NCBI GenBank assembly: GCA_944470555.2
Contig: OX104134.1
Coordinates: 110,664,701 to 110,728,700, forward strand
Origin: Heterobilharzia americana
Taxonomy: Eukaryota > Platyhelminthes > Trematoda > Strigeidida > Schistosomatidae
Length of the DNA: 64,000 bases
Direction: 5' to 3'
This document shows positions 8,733-20,100 of this stretch, in pieces. Both the position numbers and the translations under genes were made by a program. Under the pieces are notes generated by a model that did not search any database, had not been told where the DNA came from, and saw only the letters and a list, made by a program, of their open reading frames with translations. How positions within the stretch are numbered: position 1 is the stretch's first letter; each line of letters starts with the position of its first letter.

Positions 8733-9775
8733 ATTATATTATTATTACTTGTCCCTTGGGTTCTTAGTGGAACATACGGCTTCAGTAACCCGCCTCCATT
8801 GCACTCTCTTCTCTGCAGTCTTTCCAACCTGGCTTCACGACTGCCAATAACCTTTCACTTCTTCCTCACACCATCTGATCCATGTCACCCTCAGCTGGGA
8901 CGCCCAACTCGTCGTCTCCCCTTGGATTCCACTCGAGGCCATGACCTGGCGCGTGATGTCCCCAAACGATCTTCTGGGTGTATCTCCAATCCATTTCATC
9001 TCCACCTACTTCTGAGTATTTGTTGGGTGATAGGTTCTTGATTGGTTCGTTGCCCAGCCAGTCAGAGTTCCTTGTTGCTTATTCTTATTATTCTGGCCAT
9101 CTGATGTGTTCTTCATTATCGAGTGAGCGTAGACAGCAGCTGTTGATGTGATGAATGTCTGTAGTTTGCTGGAAATGCTTTTCGTGAGGTGCCAAGTTTC
9201 TGAACCATAACCAGAAGCACTGACTTAACATTGGTGTTGAAAATCCAGATATTGTTCATGCTTTATGCTGAGTGCAGTCGATCTCCACACTGGTTTAGGG
9301 TTAATGAAAGCCTGTCTTTCTGTCTTTCCGACCCTGGCCTTGACATCCTCATCTGTGCCTTAGCCGCCTTTAGTTGAAACGATGCTGTCTAGGCAGGTAG
9401 GTGAAAGAGACTACTTGCTTTAAGTTTCTCCCGTTGATGGTGATTGATGCTTGTTGTTGGTTGGGTATCTTCATCACCTGTGTCTTCTCTACATTCACTT
9501 GAAGTCAGTCCCATCTTAGCTTCCCTGCCTCTTCTGTCAACTTGTTGGTTTTTGCCTGTAGATCTTCGAGTTTGTGCGACAAGACATTAGACATCAATCA
9601 TCATCGACGGCGAAATCCAAATCTTCTTCTGGGCTATTTTCAACAGTCCAGCCAGTGTATGCCCATCTTTTCACAGCTCATCACATTTGTGTGTTGCATG
9701 ATCCAGTTCACCACAATCAGGAAGTTGACTGGTGATAGTAGGCAGCCTTCTCTTACTCTGTTCTTAATATTAGAA
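8733..9775 (-). mobile_element. 5'-truncated family-2 RTE, 3' part
   Basis: On the minus strand it runs from the RT segment around the GCCTACTATCACC-type QGC/LSP box (about 9740-9770, matching 17306-17340) through the FADD segment (about 9600-9630) and the C-terminal region (a PRG/RRR-rich stretch near 8890-8950) to a (TAA)n tail at about 8735-8750 preceded by a GGGACAAG string. The tail type matches the family-2 copy at 42071-42758. The reading frame is broken several times. The 5' end is truncated inside the RT. A convincing target duplication was not found. Confidence 0.8.
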
Positions 9776-11073
9776 ATTGTTTATTTTTATTGCTCATATA
9801 TTTAGTTGAGGTTCATTATGTTTTTGATCTCGATAATGTAGAAATCACCAATTTTATATTGTTTTTAAGTTATGTGTACTAGTTAGTAAATGAATTTTCT
9901 TCAAGGAGATAACAAAGGAATTAAGCAGGAAGCAAATTTAGAATGCCATGAATCTATACCATGAATCTATAGGTAAGCAGAATCGCTTGATAGATGAAAC
10001 AAAAGCATGACCTTATTGATTTCAAATGCCTGATTGTGTATTTAATCACAGTCATAGGTTAATTAGCGACATACAGTGCTGAGTCGTAGAAATGTAATAC
10101 GCATATTTATCATGGTCTTTGTTGAATTTGAAAATAGTTCCTGCTGGATCATATCAACATATAATATGATCCCGTTTTAGAGTTCAATGAGTTTGCCTTG
10201 ATACTTTCAGGTTTTGCTTTTGAAGCGTAAAATTGACTATGAGATGGTGATTGTGTAGCAGATACACCATTGAATGTTAAGTCAAATAGAAGTTATGATA
10301 TAATATGCATATTTGACATAGGTGTTGACTGTTGCTTAAACAACCTTCAGATTTTAATTTTAATGAAGACTTGGTCCTTTTGACGAAACAGAAAGTGCTA
10401 AAACGATAGAATGTTAACTACCAAGTCAACCATTAAGGGAATATATCGTTGTTTATCTGGTTACCAAAGCCGTGACATTTTTGGGCCTTTCGAAAACCCG
10501 ATTGATGTGACTGAATAATACTGGATTTTAGGATTTCGCCTAACTGATAGGTTACGCGTTAGGAAATGCTGTTATGCACCCACATCACTTGACACATGAC
10601 AATGGATATGGATTATTGAAATACTGTCCCCACACCCCCGGAAAAACATAGAAGATAAGACTGGAATCCAAGATTTTTGGCTGTGGGTAAAGGCGGAAAC
10701 TAACAACCGCTACCAAGTTTAATATGAAAAAGTTGTCTCCTCAGACACTGGTTAATAATTGAGCTATTAATAAAATGTCAGTGACACAAACATTTGAATA
10801 AGGTTAGCAATTGACTAATCAAATGCAAGTGACACTACTTTTGATCAAGTTTATGGATGAATATCCTGACCACGTTTTAAATAGAAGACTATCTGTACGT
10901 CCGTTCTGACACTCATATATTTAATTCCATTTATACATTTCAGTGGTGCGATAAGTAGGAATTTCGCGGCATACATTGAATTCTGTTTCATTCTCTTCGG
11001 CTACTTTTAGAGGTCACAAAATAAAATGAAAAGATAAGTAAGGGTAATACTGAAACAAAAAATAATCGATACA
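9776..11073. other. Unassigned AT-rich stretch
   Basis: About 1.3 kb with no recognisable repeat. ORFs are short and interspersed with stops in all frames. Confidence 0.4.
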
Positions 11074-11095
11074 GTGATCTCATGCCTCCATTTTA

Positions 11096-11268
11096 CTTAT
11101 TTTAGGGCAAAACTGCATAAATTAAGGCCTATAACCGCTGTGATTCATTCCTCGCGCCAAAAATTTGCGCTGCGTTTGGCAAACAAGTTGGAACCGATTA
11201 GAAGAGAATCGTTTATTAGTAGAAATGGAAAACACGTTGGAGCCTGCATAAAAGGTTTCCTATAATTG
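11096..11268 (+). CDS. Possible terminal coding exon, unrecognised
   Basis: A polypyrimidine stretch ending CTTATTTTAG (to about 11104) precedes an open frame of about 53 codons that ends in a TAA at 11263-11265. The peptide is basic (for example KLHKLRPITAVIHSS, ANKLEPIRRESFISRNGK) and ends KGFL. A weak polyadenylation-like AATAGA follows at about 11305. The size, splice acceptor and base composition fit a last exon of a host gene, but I cannot name the family and no upstream exon was found. Alternative: a chance ORF in AT-rich DNA. Confidence 0.3.
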
Positions 11269-11362
11269 AGCTTCTTTACTTATAAACATCCTGTTAAAAG
11301 AAACAATAGATCTATTTAATTTGAAGGTTTTTGAGTGGTTTATTTATTGGTTCCAGGTTGGT

Positions 11363-11755
11363 ATTCGTCATGGATTGATATCAGTTAAAGAAATAAATCC
11401 CCACAATCCTCCAAATTGATGAATTCTATTCCTCATTGGTGACTGGCTTCGAGAGGTGATTCCCAAAATTTTATTGAGAAGTCGTGATAGCTGGGGCCAA
11501 CCTAGTTGAACATGAGGACAGTTACTCAGTGATGGCATTGGATGAAGGTCATGTTGTATCATGAACTGACGGAAGTAGGAAATATGGACCACTGAATTCC
11601 GACCCACTGACTCAATGATAACGTGCTGGCTATGGGACGTGTAAGTCCTTGGTTCTGTCCCTGGTCATGGGTGAGCACTGCTGAGGAGTCCCATACTAGG
11701 ACTAGACAGCTGTCTAGTGCTCCCACGCTTCCAGTGGTTCTTCAACTGATAATGT
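11363..11755 (+). repeat. Hammerhead-bearing Pol III-type repeat (Sm-alpha-like)
   Basis: A unit of about 393 bp homologous over its length to 25377-25788 in the opposite orientation. It starts with ATTCGTCATGGATTGATATC, an inverted copy of the unit's 3' end. It carries tRNA-type promoter boxes (A box TGACTCAATGA at 11608-11618, B box GGTTCTGTCCC at 11651-11661), then a hammerhead-like fold (11675-11720). In schistosomes, hammerhead ribozymes in a tRNA-promoter repeat are known from the Sm-alpha family; assignment to that family is from memory. Confidence 0.7.
11675..11720 (+). ncRNA. Degenerate hammerhead ribozyme
   Basis: Stem I pairs GCACTG (11675-11680) with TAGTGC (11715-11720); CTGAGGA (11681-11687) is the conserved CUGANGA; stem II pairs GTCC (11688-11691) with GGAC (11699-11702) around a 7-base loop; a very short stem III (AC/GT) leads to the GTC cleavage triplet (11712-11714). 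The GAAA strand reads TAGA (11703-11706), so two core bases are changed and cleavage activity is unlikely. The copy at 25432-25465 keeps GAAAC. Confidence 0.7.
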
Positions 11756-11759
11756 TTTG

Positions 11760-12830
11760 TGACTACTGTAAAATTTAGATATCGTTAGGAGATGTGTTTC
11801 ATTGAGAAATGGCCGAGTCCACAGCCTGACGTTCACTGCATCAAAGCTACTGAAAATTAGGCTTCCTTTTCATTACAGTAACGACAGCCTTACATAAATG
11901 TAGATCATTTTGAATTACATATGGTATTTGGTATATTAAATATTGATTAGACTACCTGAAATAATATTAGAGAATTTACGGACTGTGGTCGAGTATAATC
12001 TGACTATGAACGATGGATTCCGCTCGAAACATCACCGGTAAATGATACTGTTTCACTGTGTGATACATCCAAAAAAGGAAATATAGTGAAATTATACCTG
12101 AGATAAACCTGGACGATGGCTGGATATTGTAAATCAGTTTTTAGAGTACTGAATAGTTAGGGTTAGGTGGCCTATTATTCAAGCGTTTCACAACTCAGGT
12201 TATCAGCTCCGGTTATTGTCCTGTTCTTAGTTAAATACAAATTGAACTGTTAATCAGAGGGAAATTTTAGTTACTACTCATCATTACTAAATAATTGATG
12301 GCTGACATTGAGACTAAATAAATAAAAAGTAATCAGTTTTTAAAACTAATAACTTCTTGATTATACTTGTGAAATGTTCCTTCTTGTCATTGTATTAACT
12401 CCCCGCCAGCTCCTCATCAACAACACTTTACAAATATGTATCATTTTAAACAGTGCAACATGATCTGGTGGGGTAAAGTTAGTCAATAATAGATTGTCAA
12501 AACAAGCAAAAATAATTGTCAAAATAAGATTTGTCGAATTCATAAATTCCTGTAGGACTTGTCGGCGTCTTACCCTATATACAGGATTTTATATTATTGT
12601 TATGCGATGAAGGAATACACGCATACACAATGCAGACTGAGATACTGAATAAGGCGTGGCAGCAGAGAGCCGTTTATCTAAACAAATCAAATAGAACCGT
12701 GAAGAGGCAATCATAAAACAAATATACCCAATCTTACTCAGGTAACCGAGTAGCATAATATCCTCTGGAACTGATGAAATGAAAAACCTGCCTATTGACC
12801 AGCTAGTTGTTGAAGGTTAATAATGATGTT
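11760..12830. other. Unassigned AT-rich stretch
   Basis: About 1 kb without a recognised gene or repeat. Confidence 0.4.
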
Positions 12831-12838
12831 CCATTTTT

Positions 12839-14815
12839 ATGTTCTTTGAAGTTATCAAAATATCTTCATATTACCTTAAAAAGGGTCAAAGAAATAGAAA
12901 AGAATCTGCTAAGTCACTCATACGTAATCCTCTGAATGGTACCTTTCCATATGATTATTCTAAATACGTTACGAAAACGCAACTGGGCATTTTGTCTATG
13001 GATTTCAAATTTTGTATCTCCTTTAAAAAGGTAGAGCAAATTTGAACAATGTACTGGTTTGAGAACCGTTGCGACCAACCAACCAGTCCAAATGTTAATT
13101 CTCATCACAGCGAAAGCCGGTTTCAATAAAAAATGATTGATATTGCCCATTAGTTTCAAATTATGAACTGGAATCAAAAGTCACCCGAGCGCTTATCAAA
13201 AAAAGCTTCAGGTCTCCACATGAGCTTGGAAAACACGAATATTGTTGTTCCAAATAGCGATTAAGAGGATTTTGTGACTCATAAACCTAAAGGTTTAGGT
13301 GAAAACAATTGACGGAATATTGTCAGATGAATGGAAATATCATACTTCATCAATTGAAATATAAGTAGTGCAACACGAAATAAAACTATTTAAAGCGGAA
13401 TATGGTTGGAAACATATTTATCAATTACTGACCAGTTGGTTTACAAATCTTAAAATTATACAACCCAGTTGAAATACATAAGCAGAAGTGCGTTTAAATC
13501 TATTACAGCCAATGGTCAATCCACCACTCCATAAAGTATCTCAATGGTTATACAGGCTGCTTGGGCCTTTACACAAACGCTATGGAATTGCAATTTTTCA
13601 AAAAAGATCATTGATTTAAACGAAACGGATAAGGTATATTCATCTTGATGGGTAAGTATATCGCGTCGTTTGACATAGTTTCTCTCTTCAAAAATGTGAG
13701 CATTATTGAGACCACTGACTTCATTTGTAGACAGGTTGGTGATATTCCCATTCCATCTAAGGAACTAGAGAGATCGTTGATTTTATGTACTAAGAATGTC
13801 CAGTTTCACTTTAGTGGGAAATTATCTCATCAGATCGATGGTACTGCAACGGGATGTCGGTTGAACCTCCTTTTCGCCCGCTTGCTTCTTTCGAGTCTAG
13901 AATTTGGTTATCCGTGGCAGTATATACAAGAAATGGAACTATATCAGCGATAAATGGATGATATTTTTATTGCATGTGACAGTAAACTGGATGTGGAAGC
14001 AATGTTGAAGAAATTCAAACCATGCCCTCTGAATCTCAATTTTAAATTAGAGAATGAAGAAAACGATGCAGCCAGGTTTCTAGACGTCTTCCTAGTAAAA
14101 GTGACTGATGAGTATGTAGAAAGGTTCATACACAGAAAGCCATCATCGACAGGACAGAATTTGCAGCTCAAAAGTCTTGTTGCAACACAAGACGAATCTC
14201 CTCAGAAAATTTGTTATGACAGCATGATTGAATATGGAATAAAGACTTCAAAGAAATCCTATAAATAAGTGAATACTCCGAAAGATTCATCAACAAGTAT
14301 ACCAGAAATTTAGAAGGGAAACGAGCTGTTTTCACAGCTAGGAAAAGTCATTCCGCAACTTTCTTCCATTTAAAGGACACCATCTACATGATATAATCAA
14401 ACGGAGGCTAGATACAGAAATGAGAATAATTTATTACGCTGTGAAATTAGTGTTTCTTATCATCACTATGCGAATGCCACAACAGTTCGGAAAAGACAAA
14501 ACGCCTATCGTCGGCACTTCTAACTGCGTATGTCAATTCGAGTGTATTCGTAAAGGCAAATGCATAGGTCTCATGGAGAGGCGGCTGTTTACTTGTGCAG
14601 TTGAGCACTTGCCTAAATTGTTGGTTCATTTTAAAGTGGAAATTCCAAGAAACTTTATAAGTGAACACCTAGATTTTAGGCATGATATCAACTTTAAAGG
14701 TCAACAGACAACGGAATAAAAAAAACTACTTGCAGTTGCAGAAGCCTGTGCCACTCGGATCTATAAACGGACTCTGTGTGCAGAAAGAAATGGTGGTGAC
14801 TGTTGATTTGCCTTA
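12839..14815 (+). pseudogene. Penelope-like element, decayed RT plus GIY-YIG endonuclease
   Basis: Penelope-like elements encode a telomerase-related reverse transcriptase fused to a C-terminal GIY-YIG endonuclease. Here the N-terminal block (LGILSMDFKFC, about 12985-13018), RT motif region (SFDIVSLFKNV at 13660-13700, degenerate GTATGC box at about 13843, MDDIF at 13954-13968, DAARFLDVFLVK at about 14068-14102, FIHRKPSSTGQN at about 14126-14162), and the endonuclease (SNCVCQFEC and KCIGLMERRL about 14515-14595, with EHLPK after it) occur in order on one strand. The C-terminal end (a LCVQKEMVV-like stretch, stop near 14813) follows in another frame. Frameshifts and stops separate the blocks, so it is non-functional. 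The ends and target duplication are not resolved. Confidence 0.8.
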
Positions 14816-14973
14816 GTGACATTTTCAATGTTTTGTGGATCCGCTTATTAATTTATGTTTGTTACTTTATTTTAAAAATAACTAACCTCTCAGACGAAAT
14901 ACCGAAAACTATCTGGTTCCTTCAGCGAATGCTAGCGTGGTCTTTAAATTATTTGATGTATCTCACACTGCTT

Positions 14974-17620
14974 TAACCTCGCTTGGTTAACTAGTTCACT
15001 AATTACTAGGCGGTCCTAGGCCCGGGTAAAGAGGGAAGGTTGGGCATAGGGCTAGCAACCCTACTCCCTAAAACAAATCTAACCGCTAAACAAACTTCAA
15101 AGCACAAACGATATATAAAAAATAATAACAAAATTATTCCCCACTGGGATTGGAGAGGCGAAATGACGCCAGTTGGTGAAAGCCTTCGGGAAGCCAATTG
15201 GCCGATGTGCCTTCTCTTCTCTCGATGAAAGCGAAAGTAAACGTGGGGACATGGAATGTCAGCACCATGTTTGAACCCAGCAAGGCAGCCCAGATTGCAA
15301 AGGAGATGAGAAGGTATCACATCGAAGTGCTTGGGATTTGCGAAAGCAGATGGAATGGGAGTGGACTCTCCAAACTGTCAACTGGAGAATCAATAATCTA
15401 CTCCGATATTGTCACCCAGACGACAACCACGAGCACACTGAGGGAGTGGCTATCATGATGTCCTCAAGAGCATCGAAGGCTCTCATGCAGTGGGAACCAA
15501 TCTCCTCCTGCAGGATCATGACAGCAAGATTCAACTCAAAAGGAAAGAAGGTCACAATCATACAATGCTACGCTATGCACCTACAAATAATGCAGAGCAA
15601 GAGAAAAAGGGGGAATTCTACAGACAACTTCAATCAACACTGGACAAGACGTCAGTTGGCAATATCAAAATTCTAATGAGTCGGGCGACATGAATGCGAA
15701 ACTGGGAGGGGACAACACAGGAAGAGAAGTAACCATGGGTCGAGAGGCGCTAGGTGAAATGAATGAGAATGGAGAATTGTTTGCAGAATTCTGTGCATTC
15801 AACGATTCCGTGATTGGAGGTAGTGTGTTAAAGCACAAAGATATCCACAAAGCGACATCGATTTCACCAGACACCAGGACACACTAAAAGTCAAATTGAC
15901 TTGATCTCAATCTCAAGAAAATAGAGACTCAGTCTACTTGACACAAGGTCAAGAAGAGGAGCAGATGTAGGTTCAGACCACTATCTAGTATAAGGAACCT
16001 TCCAAATCAAGTTAAAAGCCTTCAAGGAAGCTGGTGACAGACCGCAGTTCAAGTACAACACTCGGAAACTGAAGGATGAAACTACAGAGGAAGTCTTCAC
16101 GGCAGCCATCAAGACAAAATGGGGGATATCAAGGAAGATCCCTGAAGAAACCTGTGTGGATGAACACTGGAAGTCTTTGAAAGAGATGCGGAAAGAAACG
16201 TGCACAGCCGAATTAGGAAGAAAGAAGAAAGAAGATAAGGAATGGATCTCGACGGATACAAGGAACTGATAGAGCAAGGAGAGGAGGATGGTGAAGCAGA
16301 AGATAAACCAGTGCAAGGATACACAACGACAAGAGGAACTGAGCACAATGTATAAAACACTGGACAGTTAAGTGAAGAAGAGTGCACGGAAAGACAAAAG
16401 AAACTTCTACGAAACACTGGCAATTGATGCAGAACAGGCTGCATGTAGTAGAGATAGAGACAACATTGTATCAAATAACCAGGTTACTTGCTGTCTGGGA
16501 AGAGATCAACGCAGACGAAGCCAATAAAAGATGATGAAGGAAATTTAATTACGAAAGAAGAGAACCAAAGGAAACAATGGGCTGACCACTTGAAAAGGCT
16601 CTTGAATCGACCACCACCTGCACTTCGTTCAGAAATACCACCTACAGCCGCTGAACTACAAGTGAACATAAATCCTCCAACAAGAATGGAAGTCCTGAAA
16701 GCCATAAAGCTACTGAAATGTGGGAAAGCAGCAGGACCAGATGGAATTCCACCAGAAGCACTGAGAACAGATGCAGAGACAACAGCGGACATGCTCACAC
16801 CACTATTGCAGAAGGTGTGGAAGGAAGAGAAGGTACCTGGCTGTGATTGGAAGAAGGGTTACCTTGTCAAACTGCCGAAGAAAGGAGACCTCAGTGTTTG
16901 CAAGAACTGGCGCAGAATCACTCTCCTGTCCATCTAGAGCAAGCAAAATATTAAGCCGCATCATCCTGGAGAGGCTTAAGGATGCACTAGATTCAAAACT
17001 ACGACCGGAACAGGCAGGCAGGCTTCAGAAAGTACAAATCATGTGCCAACCAAATTGCAACACTACGCTATGCATCATCATTGAACAGAGTATAGAATGC
17101 CAGTCAACTCTCTACCTCAACTTCATCGACTTTGAGAAGACCTTTGACAGCGTCGACTGAGATGTAATTTGGAAACTGCTTCAATACTACGGAATACCAC
17201 AAACCTTTATCAGCCTCATTCAACAACTATATGAAGACACCACATGCCAAATAATTCAAAATGGAAAGCTCAGTGATGCTTTTGAAGTGAAGACAGGAGA
17301 CGGGAGTGAAACAGGGTTGCCTACTATCCCCCATGATATTCCTGATTGTGGTCGACTGGACTGGATCATGGAGCAAACGGTGGGGAGCGAGAAGAGGGGG
17401 ATACGCTAGCTGGACCGATGAGAAGACCACAGAAGAAGATTTGGATTTCGCCGATGACTTGTGTCTAATGTTACACAAACTTGAAGATCTACAGGCGAAA
17501 ACTAACAAGTTGACAGAAGAGGCAGAGCAGCGAAGACGGACTTCATTCAGGTGAACATGGAGAAGACGGAGGTGATGAAGATATCCAACCAACACCACCA
17601 CCACCAACAACAAACTCCAA
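14974..17620 (+). mobile_element. Family-2 RTE-like retrotransposon, 5' complete, runs into gap
   Basis: It begins ACCTCGCTTGGTTAACTAG, shared with 204, has a 5' UTR of about 250 bp and an EN-RT ORF region (15225-17620), and is cut by the 500-N gap before its 3' end. The 3' end of the family is seen in the truncated copies at 8733 and 42071, which finish in a (TAA)n tail, so by structure it belongs with RTE-type elements. It probably corresponds to a second schistosome RTE lineage (Perere-3/SR3-like is my guess). Confidence 0.85.
15225..17620 (+). pseudogene. Family-2 endonuclease/reverse transcriptase pseudogene
   Basis: ATG at 15225 opens the APE-type endonuclease (VNVGTWNVSTM, then GICESRWNGSG with the catalytic-type E). 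Frameshifts follow: MLRYAPTNN near 15565, a MNAKLGGDNTG block at 15690, and a SDHH-type end near 15975. The linker continues to about 16560. The RT has SGKAAGPDGIPPEAL-like sequence at about 16725-16765, WKKGYLVKLPKKGDL (about 16850-16895), a FIDFEKTFDSVD box (about 17120-17160), QGC-type box near 17310 and FADD at 17449-17460 (frame DLDFADDL). At least five frameshifts or stops lie between 15225 and 17550, so the copy is dead. The 3' end of the ORF lies in or beyond the gap. Confidence 0.85.
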
Positions 17621-18120
17621 NNNNNNNNNNNNNNNNNNNNNNNNNNNNNNNNNNNNNNNNNNNNNNNNNNNNNNNNNNNNNNNNNNNNNNNNNNNNNNNN
17701 NNNNNNNNNNNNNNNNNNNNNNNNNNNNNNNNNNNNNNNNNNNNNNNNNNNNNNNNNNNNNNNNNNNNNNNNNNNNNNNNNNNNNNNNNNNNNNNNNNNN
17801 NNNNNNNNNNNNNNNNNNNNNNNNNNNNNNNNNNNNNNNNNNNNNNNNNNNNNNNNNNNNNNNNNNNNNNNNNNNNNNNNNNNNNNNNNNNNNNNNNNNN
17901 NNNNNNNNNNNNNNNNNNNNNNNNNNNNNNNNNNNNNNNNNNNNNNNNNNNNNNNNNNNNNNNNNNNNNNNNNNNNNNNNNNNNNNNNNNNNNNNNNNNN
18001 NNNNNNNNNNNNNNNNNNNNNNNNNNNNNNNNNNNNNNNNNNNNNNNNNNNNNNNNNNNNNNNNNNNNNNNNNNNNNNNNNNNNNNNNNNNNNNNNNNNN
18101 NNNNNNNNNNNNNNNNNNNN
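17621..18120. other. Assembly gap, 500 N
   Basis: Exactly 500 N, probably a placeholder size. It starts inside a family-2 RTE and ends in CR1-like material, so the junction between them is unknown. Confidence 0.99.
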
Positions 18121-18359
18121 TCCGGTCGCGGTCCAAATATTAATTTCACTTTCAGTCGTCGCCAGGGTAACGATTTGCCAATTACGTTGAGGGAGTAATT
18201 GGACTATGAAGTGTTGAGTACTCCTTTCCAATAGATTTGGAATTACCAAGTTTTCTAAAGCATTCACAAGCGGTTGCCTCACCATTCACCCTTGCAGAGT
18301 ATGATTTATGACTGGTGTGGGTCGGGGAGGGCTACTGCGGACATGTGTCACAGAATGAT

Positions 18360-20100
18360 AAGAGTAACTTAGACACTAAGGGCAGTACATATTGTGCAGA
18401 ATCCTGAACGCGCTTGATGAGACTGACAAGGTATCGATCAAGACTGTTGTGGTGTACAAGGTTTCATCGGCTACCGAGAGATTCCTGGCGTGTCAAAGTC
18501 CCCGCAGATAATCTTAGCTGGAAGCGACATAGAAGCCATAAACCGTAGGGCTTCTGACAACAAATTTTCATAATCAGGTGTGGAATTTGGAGGAGGACAC
18601 GTGGAGTTGAAAAGGGAAGGACTGGAAACTCTCAGGTTCCAAAATAACCCAAACAGAATCTTTAATAATTCTTGTCTCCGGGATAGAGCACTGCGTAGAA
18701 TCTATGGACGAATTAACATAAATAGTACAACCACTGTCACGGCCATTTATCCTATCGCTGAGGATTGATATATGGTTGTCAAGGAAAATGCTCAAGTTAG
18801 AAAAATCTGGGGCGCTTCACGCCTGTTATCATCGTGATTAAAGTGGGGTGTAACAACGGAGGTAAGGGAAAACTGGGCATCTTAATGTGGATTGCGCGAG
18901 CATTTATTAGACACAAAATGAGCGGCCTAACAGTTGATACCATGAAAGAACAACCTACTAATATCTTCAGGAAATACAGAGTGCTGGCTACAAGTTAGTT
19001 ATTTGGTAACGGGTCAAATATTTATGCTCACACTAAAAGGAGGGGTAAAGAAGTGGTAGGGTTAGACATGTGGGTAGGCTTGCCATCAACCTAAATTATG
19101 TCAGATGAGCGGCAGAAATTGAGTCACTCAGGTGATTCGTGGTCGTGTGGCACTTTGCTAACACACGTCCATTAGTGCATGGCGTATGCGCCAGCCTTGA
19201 GGATGTAAGTGGGGGTACGAGTCCTCACGGATCCATGTGGCGTTTTGTGATCAAATTCATCCTGTGGCTGGGGACCAACTGAATCGGCTGGCTTGCGGGA
19301 GGTACCAACAGCTCTTGCAGCCGCCAAAAGCCTGTTGGAGAGTTTGAAAGTTTTTAATGGGTTCAGAAATACGCGTTACACAATCATGATGGTCAAATTG
19401 GGTGGCAGACTGAGAATGGAGGCCACCTCTACCAGCTGCAAGGGGATTCACGGCAGGCATTTGAAGGCGACCTGGATCACTAGTTGGATAGTGAATCTTC
19501 CGTCCAAACAACTTCCGGTTCTGTGCTATTCGGCGCAATGATGCTGCTGTAGTAAAAACCTCTGTGATCATCACAAAGGTCATTAAGATGGGTTCAGATC
19601 GAAGTTGTGTTACGACTGAACGGTCCTTGTCGCTCTTGGTATAGGATGTTGAGTGAAGTGGCCGACTATTAGCCTGAAGCTACCTATCATGTTTGAGGTA
19701 AGAAGGTTTGCGATCTATGAAGTGACTGTATTGTCCGTCTGTGCTGATGTACTTGCGGCTAGGGTATCGGTTGCCCTAGTCCCAGAAATAACATGACTCG
19801 GAGAAACTTTTGGTTGATCTCTTATTTTCACACTGGGTTTTCTGGAAGATAAGTGGTTGACTTTTAAAATGGAAGCATTTCTAAGTGAGTTCATTGGCTT
19901 GGTGTTACTTGAGTGGTTTTCGGTGAATTGATGGTTGCGGAAAGGGTTTACGTTGTATACGGTGGGGTTGTTGAATTTTCCTTCCACAGTAATCCTACAT
20001 AAGTCACTACCAAGATATTTTCATGGGGCGGATATCACTTGTTTTCGAGGAATCAAGATCAGCTGAACTTACTGTAGCCTGAATGCTTAACCGTAGGGGG
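18360..20100 (-). pseudogene. CR1/SR1-like element remnant (ORF1 end and endonuclease)
   Basis: Read on the minus strand, 20000-19260 aligns with the element at 31970-32765: MEGKFNNP / NEEFNNP, then SISEPIKNFQTLQQ-type sequence against the ILEPIKSVPTPQQ copy. Further along, 18800-18400 gives CR1-type endonuclease blocks (SILSDRINGRDSGC, then an NSTPDYENLLSEALRFM-like stretch and AKIICGDFDTPGISR, where GDF.TPG is the catalytic GDFN region). Stops and shifts interrupt both ORFs and the RT part is absent or lost in the gap. CR1-clade elements with two ORFs are known in schistosomes (SR1). Confidence 0.7.

Noticed and set aside
8717..9776. Target duplication for the family-2 fragment (TTGTTCTTTATATT versus CTGTTCTTAATATT)
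   Set aside because: The match is imperfect and the 5' boundary is uncertain by several bases, so it was not annotated.
12770..12800. CTGATGA followed by GAAA
   Set aside because: Only three bases separate the two core strands, so stem II cannot exist.
14105..14130. CTGATGAG ... GAAA, hammerhead-like strings
   Set aside because: Lies within Penelope RT coding sequence, no stem II or III can be formed and no GTC is in position.
17227..18285. Long minus-strand ORFs spanning the N run
   Set aside because: They are open only because N codons read as X; the flanking parts are antisense to the family-2 element.
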